From Hyposmocoma kahamanoa (Eukaryota; Arthropoda; Insecta; Lepidoptera; Cosmopterigidae): a DNA stretch of 64,000 nucleotides. The position numbers were made by a program, and so were the translations under genes. How positions within the stretch are numbered: the first letter of the stretch is position 1; each line of letters opens with the position of its first letter. Location of the stretch: positions 2,830,810 to 2,894,809 of the forward strand of contig NW_020656077.1 in assembly GCF_003589595.1 (NCBI RefSeq), written 5' to 3'. Below the pieces are notes generated by a model. It was not told the DNA's origin and ran no database searches. It worked only from the letters and a program-made list of their open reading frames with translations. This document shows, piece after piece, positions 25,427 to 38,200 of this stretch.

Positions 25427-27490
25427 AATATTACTTTATAAGTTGTCTTATGGGAGTAAACTATACTCTTTTTTTTTTAAAGGTTCTATTCACATTTCAA
25501 TGTTTCTATGATTGGTTTGGAGTATATTGGAGTATATTTTCTGTACGTGTGGTAATAGGTGTTGCAACTTCTGGGCGTCCACTGTATGTTTTGAATGCCC
25601 GCATACTTTACAGTAGTTGTATCACAGTTGAATCGACAAACTACGACAATGTTCAACAAAACACCCATCGCGAGCATCGTCGCATATCACTTTAACTGAT
25701 CGATACACATTGGTTTTGAAACTATCAGTCTAAGATTATATATACATTTTGTAACCCGTTTTAAAACATTAGGCGCCTAAATGCATAGTTTTATTCTAGA
25801 AATAGATGACCTGTGCAGAGGATAGTAAACTTCTAAAGAAATGCCTATACTTGTTACTTTCTAAGTTCCTTATGATTAGTCGGTGTTTACTGATAACTCT
25901 TGCCTAATCTCTTGAAGAGCCGCTATTCGTCTTATTATTTATGTCGTCATTTATGTGTTTGTATTTTATTAGGAATATATGTGTCATCTAATTAATTTCG
26001 TGTCACGGATGATTACTAAGTGATCTCAGCGAAGAAATTGCCAATGGATAAAAATAAACCTTATATAAATTAATATAAGGCGCGTGCTTTTCATGATCAC
26101 CAGTAATGATTGATGTAGTGTGGTTCATTTACATTTATAGTGTTGCTTAGTTTGACCACTCGTATCATTTTGGAGTTGATTGTTCCATAAGGTTCACATT
26201 CGAATTTAAATTGATTCCTAAACTGAATTTATGTTCGAAAATGAACCCTACCTGTAGTTGTCAAATTTTCTGCTTGGAATTAAAATGGAAATTTTAAACA
26301 GTGCCCGTGATCATAGTTGTTAGGCCCTAGAGTTTTAAATCAGCTTTATTAATGACACTGCCACTTATGTATTTCCAAAAGTCATAAGATTACAATTCAA
26401 TACAAGAAAAGCGTAACACTATTTTAATTAGACTAGACTACTTAATGGGTGTTATTTTATGAGAAGTTTTTATAATATCGATCCGAAATAACTATTTGGA
26501 ATGTTGCTTTAAAGTCTGAAATAATAATATTGCGGGTGTCCACTATTTTTTTAATTACTGTATGCCACCATTGGGAGCACAGTTAAAACTGCCACCTCAT
26601 TGAATATTCCAGTAATTACAGGACACTACATATAAATATTCAATACAATAAAAAAAAATGTACGCAAAGAGAAATACATAGAGCAACCAAAAGCATAATA
26701 GATGCGTTATAAAGAAAATTCAAATTCATTATAGACCTTGTGTACTACGAGTAGTAAGTAGAGTCAAAGACTGTTGACCGCTTTATACTATTGTTAGAGT
26801 CACATGGGTACAAGAAGCTTTAGTGTATGAATACACACAATTGACAATGTACCGTATGACTTTAGTTATAATTAAACAGGTTTTTAATGAGTACGTTTTT
26901 GGTGATGCGTGCACATAAAAGGTATGCGGTTAAAAACATGTTGATATAACAACTGTTATAGTGACAACGAAAGATTTAAAAATTGTAACGTAGTCCCGCT
27001 GTATCCTCTTTGTAATAATCGTGTGCAGTAGTTTTTTTCTGATCAGTGTGTCGAAAGTACACAAGGTCCCGTATGATTTATATTATGATTGTTATGTTTG
27101 GTCGTACATTCAGGTACTGAACAGTTTTGTATAACAGTAATTTCACTTAGTATCTTTGAAGGTTCTTTTTTCCTTGCAGTTTCCAGTACCTATAAACTCG
27201 GCAGTATCTTAGGTCTTGTAAAGTAACCACACAAAAAAACGCTGTAGTATCTTGAGAGGCACTGTCAAAGGAAGTGGTAGAACAACCTGTTTCGCTAAAA
27301 GATGAAACCTATCACCATCACAGGTACTGATTATACGATACACCTATATAATGTCATTGTTTCTAAATAAAAAATCATGTAGCAACTAGCTTTACAAATA
27401 CATGAATTCATAACCAATATTGATCCTTATCAGTGACTGGAATTGACAGAGTATATTTATATTAACTTCAAGTAATTTGGTATAGTGCGA
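25427..27490. other. intergenic or UTR, nothing recognised
   Basis: AT-rich unique-looking sequence. Short open frames on both strands lack coding character. No repeat family of this window was recognised. Confidence 0.45.
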
Positions 27491-27499
27491 TAATACGTC

Positions 27500-27785
27500 C
27501 GTCTAAGGCTCAATTTACATTGCGTCGGAACGGAAAGCGCCAATGCTCGAGCATTTAACATTGCCTGCCTTCGCGCCACTTCACGCGTATACGCTATGCG
27601 TCGCCGACGGCAGCTGCGGAATTCTCGCGAATGCGCGAGCATTCTCTAGCAAGCGCGAGAATTCCACGGAAGATGCACGACGTGATTTTTGGCTCGTATC
27701 TGGTTTGTACGTTACACTATTGACCATAAAGTTCATTATGCTATGTAAAATATCTTTATAAAAATTCGCTGCCATTCCGTTCCGC
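27500..27785. repeat. GC-richer island with inverted repeats, MITE-like
   Basis: The left edge has GTCGGAACGGAA (about 27,522) and the right edge TTCCGTTCCGCC (about 27,774), which are complementary at 11 of 12. Inside, GGAATTCTCGCG (27,618-27,629) and CGCGAGAATTCC (27,654-27,665) form a perfect 12-bp inverted repeat. Short open frames here follow the base composition. Confidence 0.45.
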
Positions 27786-28408
27786 CAAGCTTAAATTAAA
27801 ATAGATGCCAAAAAATCAATACGAAATAGCTATAATTTTACTTGCAACGACAAAATTTTTCTACTACGTGCATTGCCGTAGTAAAGTAATTCAATGCTAC
27901 GGTACAGCGTGGTCGCAGGTTCAAGTTCTGTCAGGTCCAAAGAATTTTTCTTTGTGTTCGATCGTTGTATTAATAATTATAACCAACTAGTGGAGTAATT
28001 TCCAAAAAATATATGAAAATCACAGTAGTAACACATCGCGAAATTAAAAAAAAAACCTGTAAAATAATTCAAGTTACTTATCAAAAATATTTTAAAAAGT
28101 ACACAATTTTTCTATCATTTCAGAGGGAGATATTATCCATAGTTAGGTAAATATATTCTGCCTATCTCAATCTCTTATCATTATATAGGATTAAACATTT
28201 CCGTGAAATTATAGGGTTGACACTACATAACTTCAGTAACAGTAGAGGGTTACATATAGACTCCTGAAATACCCAAGCATTAAGTAGTTTTGAATGAATA
28301 CATAGTTATATTGACTGTAGCGATGGTTTAATCAAATATCTACATAGTAAACTTTGAAAAGGACCATTTTTCTTAAAAAACGGGCAGGTTGAATGTTATT
28401 AGAAATAT

Positions 28409-28719
28409 ATCGATGGTGGAAATTTGAAATGTCGTAAGGGAAAAATGTCAGGACATTATCTAATTTTGAAGTAAGTAAGCGACATTTTGTAGTAAGGAAC
28501 ATTTTCCATTACGACAAAATATTCCTTACATTTTCCCGTACGACGAATAGTCCCTTACGTAAAAATGTCACTTACGACATTTTAAAATTCGATACATCAA
28601 TAAAATTATTACCTTTATATCGACAGTGGAAATTTGAAATGTCATAGGTGACATTTTGTCAAAAGGGACATTTTGTCGTAAGGGAAAATGTCCCGTACTT
28701 TCAAATTTCCACCATCGAT
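28409..28719. mobile_element. foldback/MITE element, 21-bp perfect terminal repeats
   Basis: ATCGATGGTGGAAATTTGAA (28,409 on) is mirrored exactly at 28,699-28,719. An internal partial third copy is at 28,618-28,645. Between are many units of the type GACATTTTGTCGTAAGG in both orientations, so the whole 311 bp can fold. No transposase and no certain target duplication. Confidence 0.8.
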
Positions 28720-29114
28720 TATGTACAATGATAATATATATCTTTCCACCATTTAAAAAATCCATTTACAATACCGAACGTGCTTGGTTTTTAAATAAAG
28801 TGGACAGGTGTTATAGGAACTAAATGTACAATTTATGAAAGCTTTTACTGTTTAATGTTAATCTGTAATTTCCGTGTGTAGGGACTAAAATTAAAATATC
28901 GCGAGCTTGGTACTGTATTAACTGTTTGTGTACTGTATTAACATAGTGAATATCTTACGTTTCCTTAAAGCAAGTTCCTAATAGGAACCAACATTTATGA
29001 GTACAAGAATCAACAAACAACGAACAGATTGTATGTTGTCCTGAAGAGCTAGCACGATAGGAGGCGACCAGCGAGAGATCGACTTAAAGTGCGAAACACT
29101 TCGATTCTCGCATA

Positions 29115-29247
29115 CAATAGGACTAGCACGAACGAGCGCGACTTGTGCGAGAGCGACATCTCGCGCGAGATCTCTGCGAAAATAACAGTGTCTCGCGCTA
29201 TTATGTCGCCCTCGCGCTAGTCGCGCCCTGTCGTGCTAGCCCTACTG
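29115..29247. repeat. GC-rich foldback, 45-bp arms
   Basis: CAATAGGACTAGCACGAACG and on (29,115-29,159) pairs with 29,203-29,247 at about 37 of 45 positions; the centre has CTCGCGCGAGA. A partial third arm, GCTAGCACGATAGG, lies at 29,049-29,080. The patch is much richer in CG than its surroundings. MITE-like; family unknown. Confidence 0.8.
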
Positions 29248-29249
29248 TG

Positions 29250-30100
29250 GCTGTTTCACATTGTCCACATTTTTTTTAACTTGATCAACTATTTTTCGTA
29301 TAATAAACTAACTTATAGTTCAGTCATGAAACAGTTGATGATGATTTTGGCATAATTTGTTGTAATTTCTTGCTATGTCTTTTACCGTTCGAAAAAAAAA
29401 AATTGATAAAGCAAACCTTGGAGCATATAGGACAACATATTGTACCTCTACGATTCTCTAACTTATGATAGCCTAGCAAGGAAAAGCGCAAACAATCCTA
29501 TAATGGCCGAACTAAGTTAAAAGCAGATTTGATGACTGTTACGTATTGTAAATGAAACTTCTTATTCGCATCAAACTTGCACGTAGGTTACTTTAAAAAA
29601 AACGCGATTTGTATCCGAAAAGTTAAAAAAAAATAGTTTCATATCCAACGCGTAATTGTGAAATCCTAAGAACTCTATTATTATCTAGTTTCAATACTCT
29701 CCTTCCTGTTATGTCGGACTGCGTAAAAAAAGAAATTGTGAAATGCTTTTTAAGAGTAGATTTTGGGTGAATTATGCACATCTGGCATCCCGCCAGTGAT
29801 ACTCGGTGATAGACAAGTATTTCGAACAAAGTAACATTTCAAACTTAACACAATCACTCAGGAATAAGATGAAAAGCATTTCTTAAAATATAAGATTCTT
29901 TTTTCACGCCAACCAACGTCACATGTAGAACCATCTTAACTTCATGCCTTAAACTGAGTTGTTGTGTAAATACCTACAGGGAATTGTGCATATTGTTTTA
30001 TATTATTCTGTCCTTTATACTTATATACAGCGATCCTTATATGTAGTGCGTACATTGTTTGACCTGATGGTTAATAAATAAATACCTATGCTACTTCATA
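29250..30100. other. AT-rich flank with distal AATAAA
   Basis: No gene. Two overlapping AATAAA at 30,073-30,082 could mark the far end of a long transcript, including a long kmr 3' UTR, but nothing else supports that. Confidence 0.3.
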
Positions 30101-30347
30101 ATTGTTTTATTCAATATATCCATATTCGATTCGGTGAGCTAACCCTTCGCTACAATAAGGCATTTGACGCTGTGTCTCAAGGCAGAGAACAGACAATAAT
30201 GAATGAACAGTGAAAGGAATGGAATTGATTTGTCAGGTAAAATGTAAGTCGGTTAGTCGCGAAGAACTAGATTTAGTCAGTCTGCCGTTCAAAGTTACAG
30301 GGGTGCTTTACTGTGCACGTACGCCCAGGAACACTATAATATAACTT

Positions 30348-30528
30348 GCGGTTTTGGAGGGTAAGGATAAAATTACAGGCACGTGGGACTTTTCAACTTA
30401 TGTCTCGGCGCAGAGGCAGTGCACCTTAGATCTTTGTGATTTAAAGCTTATTTCAAGCGGGACAGGTGTGTCGTTTACCATCAGGCGCATGACTTGTTCG
30501 TCCAATCACTTATTATCATAAAAAAAGA
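30348..30528 (+). repeat. repeat family C, forward, 5'-truncated
   Basis: It has GGAGGGTAAGGATAAAATTA, CAGGCACGTGGGACTT, GTGATTTAAAGCTTATTTC, TGACTTGTTCGTCCAATCAC and an A-rich end. It matches the 3' two thirds of the copy at 55,015-55,319. Confidence 0.8.
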
Positions 30529-30910
30529 AAAAAAAACTTATTACGGCGGCAAAAAAAACCGATAGGAGACTAGCACTTAAGAGAAAATGTGACTCTCGGT
30601 CCTCATTTCAAGAATAAGAGATCGGAGATCCGAATAATTTCATAGGTTTCAAAAGATTTTAATTTGTACTAGGGTTGTGGGTAGTAAATTTGAATAATAA
30701 GCATGGTAGAAAATGTAATGGAATTTTTAATTAGGTCTCAAAATAATGCAACTCTATATTTATGTCCTCAAATTTTTATTCCTTTTCATAAAATATTGTA
30801 TATTTGAATAGTACCTACTAAAATATACTTGCTACTGTAAATATCAAAGTATATTTATGTATATAAAAGTATGCAAAAGAATGTAGGTATTATTTAGTAA
30901 GTAAGTAAGT

Positions 30911-31170
30911 CTTCAGGGTCAGCGCAAACCAGCTGACGGAGATGCAGATTACATTTTTATTAAAGTTTATTTTATGTTATATCAATTGGAATAAGGTGTA
31001 AATTGCAATGTTTTAGTAACCACTCTCGGAGCATCGCGGCTCATTTCTCTTTGCGTCTCAGAGCAGTGAAATTTACAACTTATTTGAATTGTACTACCAT
31101 AAAATATACATTGCTAATTTAATGTCCTCTGCCATGCCGTCGTTCGTCGGTTTGCGCCGGCCCTTAGTCT
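30911..31170. mobile_element. foldback MITE, 260 bp
   Basis: The left end CTTCAGGGTCAGCGCAAACC mirrors GGTTTGCGCCGGCCCTTAG at the right. Inner parts pair too: GGTGTAAATTGCAATG against CAGTGAAATTTACAACTT, so nearly the whole element is a hairpin. No coding capacity. Confidence 0.7.
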
Positions 31171-31996
31171 CCATGGCCTCCACATATCATTGTAGAGCTG
31201 GTACGGTATTCATTTCAAAGTCGAAGAACGAAACTAGTTCCTACACTTAATTATAATATTGTTTTACTAGAATGCTGGCGTTATCTCATCTATTAGCCTG
31301 ATTCAGATGGAAATGGAATAATTTCAAAGCAATCAAACAGGTATGTTCAAATCGGTGTCGTTCTGATAACTCGTCCCACATTTTGCCTATAGAGTCGATT
31401 CAAAGTAAATGAGTCTTACTAACAATTGTGCCAGATAGACACATCAATTGCCTGGTTAAAAAAACAAGGTTCGATTTGTAACCTTCATATTTTTCTATCT
31501 CAACTACCAGGCGGCGGTCGCTACCATATTTAAGATATTGATTTAAAACCTAATGCTGGAACTGTGTAACGCAAGAGTCTCACTCATTCTTTTTCTTGCA
31601 CAAATCTATCAGGGTAGGTATCGATCGCAGATTCAATTAGATGGTCATCAACTTTTTGCAAAAATGCAAGAATGAAACACCAAGAACGATGATAGTTTTT
31701 ACTTATTTATTACACAGCTGTATTTATTTATTCTAAAAAAATTTTGATACTCTCAGTACCCGGCTATATTTATTATTGGGGACGCGACATAACACTTAGA
31801 GCAAAACTGATACGTCAACAAGATAGTAATAGGTTGTGTACGCCAATGTTTGCATATTTGTAATTATCGGCCGTAATAACCTTCCTTCCTTTTTGACCTT
31901 CTAATGTGAAGAATTTACAAAACCACCTATACGTACCTACTGTAATATACAAGGTGTCGTTTTATTTGTTAAAATGTCTTAAGCGACATCGACTTT
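31171..31996. other. intergenic, nothing recognised
   Basis: AT-rich sequence without a convincing frame, repeat family or RNA gene. Confidence 0.4.
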
Positions 31997-32230
31997 ACAG
32001 CCGTGGTGGTCTAATTAATGGTCGTGGGTTCGAATACGGGCTTGCACCTAAGTTTTTCGAAACTTATATGTAAAATAGAATTTGGAATTTACTCATGAGC
32101 TTTTCGGTGAATGAAAACAGTGAGGAAACCTGCACACATTTGCAAAGCAATTTAATGATGTGTGTGAAGTGAAGACGCATACAGCACAAGAGAGGAGGCA
32201 TGTGCCCAATAGTAGGACTATATATAGGCC
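31997..32230 (+). mobile_element. tRNA-derived SINE, family B
   Basis: The head has GGTCGTGGGTTCGAATACGG (B-box-like), then TTTACTCATGAGCTTTTCGG, GAGGAAACCTGCACACATTT, GCAAAGCAATTTAATGATG and ends GAGGAGGCATGTGCCCAATA, GTAGGACTATATATAGG. This order of blocks is typical of a lepidopteran SINE with several copies here. Confidence 0.85.
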
Positions 32231-32574
32231 AATTATCAAGCGACATCGTCAATATGTCGGAACATGTGGTCTGTGGTCGGAACGGTCAGTTTTTCGCGAG
32301 TTTAACATAGTTTTTCCTCAGAATTTGTTTGTTAAATATATAAAACCAAATAGCTTTTCGTAGAATTGAAGAAAGTAACCAGTTCTATAAATGTTGGTAC
32401 CTAAGTATAATCATTGTAACAGGATCATCAGAATTCTTTTCGTGGTTGAAACTGAAAAAGACGTTTGGTTTCGTATACTTTTTGCCTTTGATAATTCGGT
32501 CCTTTTCCATACTGTACTCTGTTACACCTCTACTTTACCTTATGTACACACTAATGACGTTGGTACATACAATG

Positions 32575-32597
32575 CATCGAGTATAATATACTCGATG
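32575..32597. repeat. 23-nt perfect palindrome
   Basis: CATCGAGTATA, one A, TATACTCGATG. AT-rich and possibly fortuitous. Confidence 0.75.
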
Positions 32598-32920
32598 ATA
32601 CAATGTTTTACATGCCAATTCAAATTGAAATATATATGGGGTGAACGATAATTCTAGGGATTGCTGTCTATTAATTCCCTATTGACTAATGAAAAAAAAT
32701 TGTATATAACAATTTACAATTATATTTATTTTTAATAATAACAAATCGAAAAAATCTAACAATCCCGATATTCTAAGGTGAGGAGGTCAAGGGTCATGTT
32801 CGAATTTGAGAAATGAAATTTTGGTCTGTGAAATTTTGTAAATTGGTTCAGGTCTGTGTGTTCAGCGAGATTTTAGTGAATTATATAGTCCTGGCGCAAA
32901 TTCTGTACTTCTGATAATCA

Positions 32921-32980
32921 TAGTACAGGGAATTCCCTAGTTTGAGACCTGGTAGCTGTGATTCTCTGGCACATTAACAT
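32921..32980 (+). repeat. repeat family G tail
   Basis: TAGTACAGGGAATTCCCTAG then TTTGAGACCTGGTAGCTGTG and TCTGGCACATTAACATTAAT. The same string occurs at 46,690-46,745 and, in reverse, at 35,144-35,225. Confidence 0.75.
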
Positions 32981-33090
32981 TAATAATAAAGCCTACGAAG
33001 TCCTCACTAAAAATGATAAGAAAATGTGACTATCTGCAATATGGGCTATATCTTATATTTACCTCTAACCAACTGATCAGAAGGTCATCA

Positions 33091-33124
33091 TAACTACATT
33101 CTTAGAGGTCAAAGAATGTAGTTA
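33091..33124. repeat. 13-bp perfect hairpin
   Basis: TAACTACATTCTT (33,091-33,103) and AAGAATGTAGTTA (33,112-33,124) with an 8-nt loop. Confidence 0.75.
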
Positions 33125-33937
33125 AGTACTTACATTTGATATAATATGCCAAGCGCAATATTCCTTTTAAAGAAAATGCGTTAAAGATTCACGAAGTCAC
33201 AGTTGTTTTATATCATAGTTAATAATTCGTTCGCGGACATTAACGGTTATTATCGTATAATTAAATATCAGATTATGTTAGAATAGGATACCCCTTTTCG
33301 GGATGTCAAAAATCTTATGTGCATTCTATGTAATTGCCGCCTACTGCTTCTCCATAGAGAAATGTCAACAACGTACTGACAAAATTCAATATCTATAAGT
33401 ATATTGAACAATATATTCAATCAATACAAAGCTTTGTCTAAAAGAAGCGAATTCGCCACGTATCCCCAACCCGTATTGGGTTACCCTTGTGGACATAATG
33501 GCATAAACTACAAGTAAAAAAACTGAAAATGTAGTTAGAAAGAAGTGTCTATATAAGGTCAGGTGGGGTAAGAGGAAACATACTTTATTTGGACTCAAAT
33601 GTTTTGAGCTGTAGGAAGAACAGATAAAGTCTTCTAACAATTTTGAAGTACATTGAACTTGCCTATCAGCTTCGCATGTTTTAACAATTACGACGCTAAA
33701 ATCAATACTTGCGATGATGCTGAAAACTTACAAATTGTGCTAACATTTCTTTTTACCCAAAAGATTGCGTAAGAGGAATAACCATCGTATTTTTTATAAA
33801 GATAACGTAACCTTCTGTTCTCACGTTTTAACAACTGTCAAATTTGTTTTATTAGCCTTTTGGATTTGGAGCATCATAGATCGTAGCAGCATACCTGTAT
33901 GTATCAACATAGTTTTACTTGAAGACTGAATTTTTTT

Positions 33938-34289
33938 TTATAAAATTAAGTGCATATTTGACCTTCGTCTCTCCTGACGGAAAATGATGATGAAAGTCGA
34001 CGATGTAGCATGCACACCTAAATAATATCTATTCACTCTCGCCTTGAAAAGGTCCAAGTTATACCATGCGGGGAATAAGTGCGCAAACAGGGAATTCTGA
34101 CACACCTGAACACTCTCTAGCCGCTTGCCATATAAATGTGGAAACGAAGCGCTTCGTGCGAATTCTGGGAATATCCACAACATAAGGGTGGAACTCCAGC
34201 CTACGTCTAATCCCTCGATGATGAAAAGGGGAAGGCGGAATAAAATTATGCAATTCCATCGCACATTTTCTCTGATATATCCGTGACAT
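33938..34289 (-). pseudogene. non-LTR retrotransposon ORF C-terminus, frameshifted
   Basis: On the minus strand one frame reads HPYVVDIPRIRTKRFVSTFI and then WQAARECSG, the end-of-ORF motif of jockey/CR1-type reverse transcriptases (HPYxVxxPxxRTxRFxxSFIxRTxxEWNSLP). A second frame continues with LFKARVNRYYLG. Two frames are needed, so it is a decayed 5'-truncated copy. The family is assigned only to this broad LINE group. Confidence 0.7.
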
Positions 34290-34849
34290 ATTTAAATAAA
34301 TTAATATTTGTCTTGGTTGTATATGTATGGTTGATTTTAAATAATTTCTGAAAAGTTGTCCGATTGTCTATTTTTAATTGATATGATTAATTTTCAATAA
34401 GTAACATCCCAAGGGTGTGTCTTCCTGCATGTTACGGAAGTAATGAGTTACGTCTACAATTGGTATTCGATCATGTGTATTGGTAGCGGTACGACTTTAC
34501 ATCAGATGGAATATCGGACTGTATGCCAGTTGAAATATGCAATCTTACAAAATAAATAATAAACTTCGTACTAAGATGACTGAAAAAATAGTAATATATA
34601 ATTGCACACTGATGTTTGGAATGAGGTATGTTGGTATGTAAATATAAAGTAAGATGTTGGAAATGACTATTTTTTCAATCTCTGTACACAGGTCCCATGG
34701 TCACTGCACGGCTTATTGAAAACAACAAATAGGCACATCAAAAGACTATGGGGATCAATCATATAAAAATTCTCATATTCCTTTGTTCTCTAAATATTTT
34801 TGTGCAGTGTATGCGATTTTACATCTGAATAATTATGTTTTTTTTTATA

Positions 34850-34915
34850 AAAAGAAACCGACCAGAAAAGTTTGTGGATTCATCTATTTTTTTGAAATCG
34901 GTGGGTGAAATCCAA
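34850..34915. repeat. repeat family D remnant (weak)
   Basis: AAAGAAACCGACCAGAAAAG and TATTTTTTTGAAATCGGTGG resemble the ends of family D with the interior lost. Weak match. Confidence 0.35.
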
Positions 34916-34929
34916 TAGCCCGGATTCAT

Positions 34930-34963
34930 GTCCTTGTGCTCCCACTGGTAGGAGCACAAGGAC
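34930..34963. repeat. 13-bp perfect hairpin
   Basis: GTCCTTGTGCTCC (34,930-34,942) and GGAGCACAAGGAC (34,951-34,963), 8-nt loop CACTGGTA. Confidence 0.85.
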
Positions 34964-35143
34964 TAATATGTCGTTATGAATAAAAGTTCAGACCACAGCT
35001 GGTAGAGACTAGTGGGACAAGTGTTTTGTAAATTAAGGTATGCCACAGTGTTAAGCAATGAATTTATTTATGGCGACGAACCCTGAAGCAGTAGTGCCAA
35101 ACAGTTATTTAAAATATGCTATACTGAAAAGAAGCAACATCAA

Positions 35144-35225
35144 ATTATAATAATAATAATATAATAATAATAATGTGCCAGACAATCACACCAATAGCCT
35201 GGCCTTAAACAGGGGAATTCCCTGT
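35144..35225 (-). repeat. repeat family G tail with (TAA)n
   Basis: A run of ATAATA units (35,144-35,173) leads into GTGCCAGACAATCACACC and GGGGAATTCCCTGTAC, the reverse of the tail at 32,921. The trinucleotide run fits the 3' tail of a retroposon. Confidence 0.75.
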
Positions 35226-38200
35226 ACTATGAGTACCCCAGAGCAACAGAATTCACTTCCCAGGATACCCAGACCAGAACCAATTTAGGAATGTTCCGTT
35301 TTTTCCAAGTTGGTCTTACCGGGAATTAAATCGGAACTTTCGCATGTAGCACCCAAAGTGTAAACCATCAGTGAGGTCGTCCATTTACAAATTACATAAA
35401 GAAATATATAGGAAATCAATCAATGAAATCTGTCTTTCTATGTTTCATTAATATACATATATTACCTTGAGGACTTTTTGTATTTAGATATAAGGACACT
35501 AGCGTCTACTTTCTCTATTGGTCCACTCAATGATATTATACTGGTCCACTTTAAATAATTTGTACTCTAAAATGGAGAATTTTGGAAAGCAACGAGAAAA
35601 CAGTGGTTTTCCAGGTTTTTATTACAAGAGTAATAAAAGACAATAAGGTTATATTACTTAATAGTAAGATGATCAAGTATTTTCTTTGCATTATTATCCA
35701 TTGGAATCAACTAGTACCACCTATACCATGGTATAATTCAATGGTATAACTGGACGAAAAGGTTATTTTCTATAGAGCCATTTAAGTACAAGTTATCTAC
35801 ATTCTAATAATACATATCGTCACGAGTTTAGTCGTAATGGTATGCAACCTTCGTTTTATTGAGCACTTGTCTACTGCATCTTCATGTCGAGTTGCTAATT
35901 TTTGAAAGGTCGAAAACGGGGCGTAGAGAATCATATTGTATGGCCAGGCCTCCAGCACCAGCTATATCAAGCGCCCCTAACTTTGCGAGACCATGTCCGC
36001 AGCAGGTCTAACGTGGTGGGCTGAATGGTCTAGACACCACAGGCACTTATCCACTTGCTTAAATAACGTTCGCTTGAGTATAGGAAAGTTCCGACTTTCA
36101 CGGTTTACTTATAGAACTTCGAGACTATGGCCGCCAAACCCGGGACGTATGAGTTTCTCCCTCGTGGTTTCATTTTAGTGGGATAAATCCTAAATTAGTG
36201 GGATTACGAGGAAACTGTGGGCAAAATGGGGAAAACAATATACGCATGTATTACGGGAGTGTCCCCTCCCGGAGCCTGACCTCATCTTACACATTTAATA
36301 TAAAATTAATAATTTTGTCCTGCAGCAAAGTTTAAATACCTATACAATATATATACCTATACAATATACAATATAATACATATACAATAGTTAGGACTGT
36401 CCCCTGCTTCAAAACTAATAGTGAACCCGTAATTCCGACAAAATCTGGGTCCTTTACATTTCCAACAGTAGGAACGAAAATGCTGGTGAAAGAATTGTGT
36501 GAAGGAATCCACACAAATCTTTGCCCTATTTTTCTTCCTTGTGTCCGTCCTAAAAGAAAACCACAGCACATACTAGGAAAAACTAGGTTTATTTTTGGCA
36601 ACAACCGCTTTACACTTACAATATATTTTCACGAAACGGCACTGTTATTAACACTGGGAAACAGTAAACAACATCGTTGAATCAACGCACTCGTCCCTTC
36701 GCGCCGCAGACATGTCTAGACTGCGCCGTAGCGAATTACAATACGGCGGCACCGCTAGCAAATCTTGGTACAACACGTGTAAATGGTTATGCAGGGACAA
36801 CAGCAACCTCCGCAGCAGCCTCCGCAACATCCTCCGCAGCCTCCACACATCTTGATTAGTGAAAAGATATAAGGTCCAAAGGCAAAAGTAGACCGGAAAT
36901 ATATCTGGGTTTTCAAGAAAATATTTTGATGTTTTTTTGCACTGAGGATTTTTTACGAAATACAATAAAAGAATGAACCTTGACGACCTTCTCTGTGACA
37001 GAGCGAATTAAATTTGAATTTTAAATTCATAATTCGAATATTCTTTTTCTTTGATACCTTTGTTTGCTGCCAATCAGAGAGCTCTAAAGCTATAAAGAGA
37101 TGGTTCCATGTAAAAAAATATTATTTTTAACAAGATAAATTGAAGACATTATTAAAAGAGGCTGTCGACCGTCGGCACGCGTCAGTTGAGTAATGACAAA
37201 CGACGATGATGGTCAAAATTATATCAGCGAGTATCACGCACGAGTCGTGCGTGCATGACACGAGATTTCGCGACTATGTGAGTCAAAGGAGCTATTTACA
37301 TTTTCTTAAGCAAAATAAAATAGCACTAGTTTGATGCATTAGAGCACTCCCATCTGCCAGAGCATTTTAGGATACTTTAACGGCATCGCCTACATAATTT
37401 TAAATATAAAAAAGATTCATCGAAGTCCCAGAAAGAAAAAAAATGTCGTGAAAACCTTTAACCAATAAAATTATAGATTTATTATAAATCTTAGACTATC
37501 CCTTTATTTCTTTCATCCTATAAGGTTATAAATATAGGCGCTTGTGACATTTTACATCAAAACAAGGAAACCTTATGGAAAACATGTTAATCAATGAAGA
37601 GGCGGAATGGTAGAATTTTGGATAATCCAAATAAATCGGTGAAAACTAAAAAATATGAATGTGAAAGATGCAAAAATCCCTAGATTCAGCTTTTATACCC
37701 ATATTTTATTTTTTATTTTATTTTATTTATTAGGTTCACCAACGTTGTGTACAATATTACTTATATTCGATATACATATATTATTTTATAATCTAATTGC
37801 CACAAACACTTAAAGGTAAACACAACATGCACTGACTAAAAGCTAACAATGTCTAATAAAAACTAAAAACTAACAGTGTCTAAATAAAGTAAACAATAAA
37901 GATCACAATATGGAGCACAATATACTGAAGGTCACTTATTTGGTAAAATATTATTTAGTTTGACATACCTATGTTTTTTAATTTGTGAAGAAAATAATAA
38001 TTGAAAATAAATTAACATTACTATTGTTTTGGACATCTATTTTAGATTCTTGCCTTGATGAAAAATAAATTTTGAAATTTTGGAAGGAAAGAAGGATTTT
38101 GAAGGGAGAGTTGGCTGGATTCAGTGACTCAGGCTCAAGAACCATAGAAAGACACGTGCCATACCGAGGAGCACTGCTTTCTATATTTGTGTTGGAATCG

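Noticed and set aside
30070..30085. Certain end of kmr transcript at the 30-kb AATAAA
   Set aside because: Several closer AATAAA signals exist and transposon insertions lie between, so a 9.4-kb 3' UTR cannot be claimed.
33386..33640. 84-codon minus-strand frame
   Set aside because: Low-complexity hydrophobic translation of AT-rich DNA, no splice or promoter context.
35143..35173. Functional microsatellite
   Set aside because: It is the ATA-rich tail of a reversed repeat G copy.
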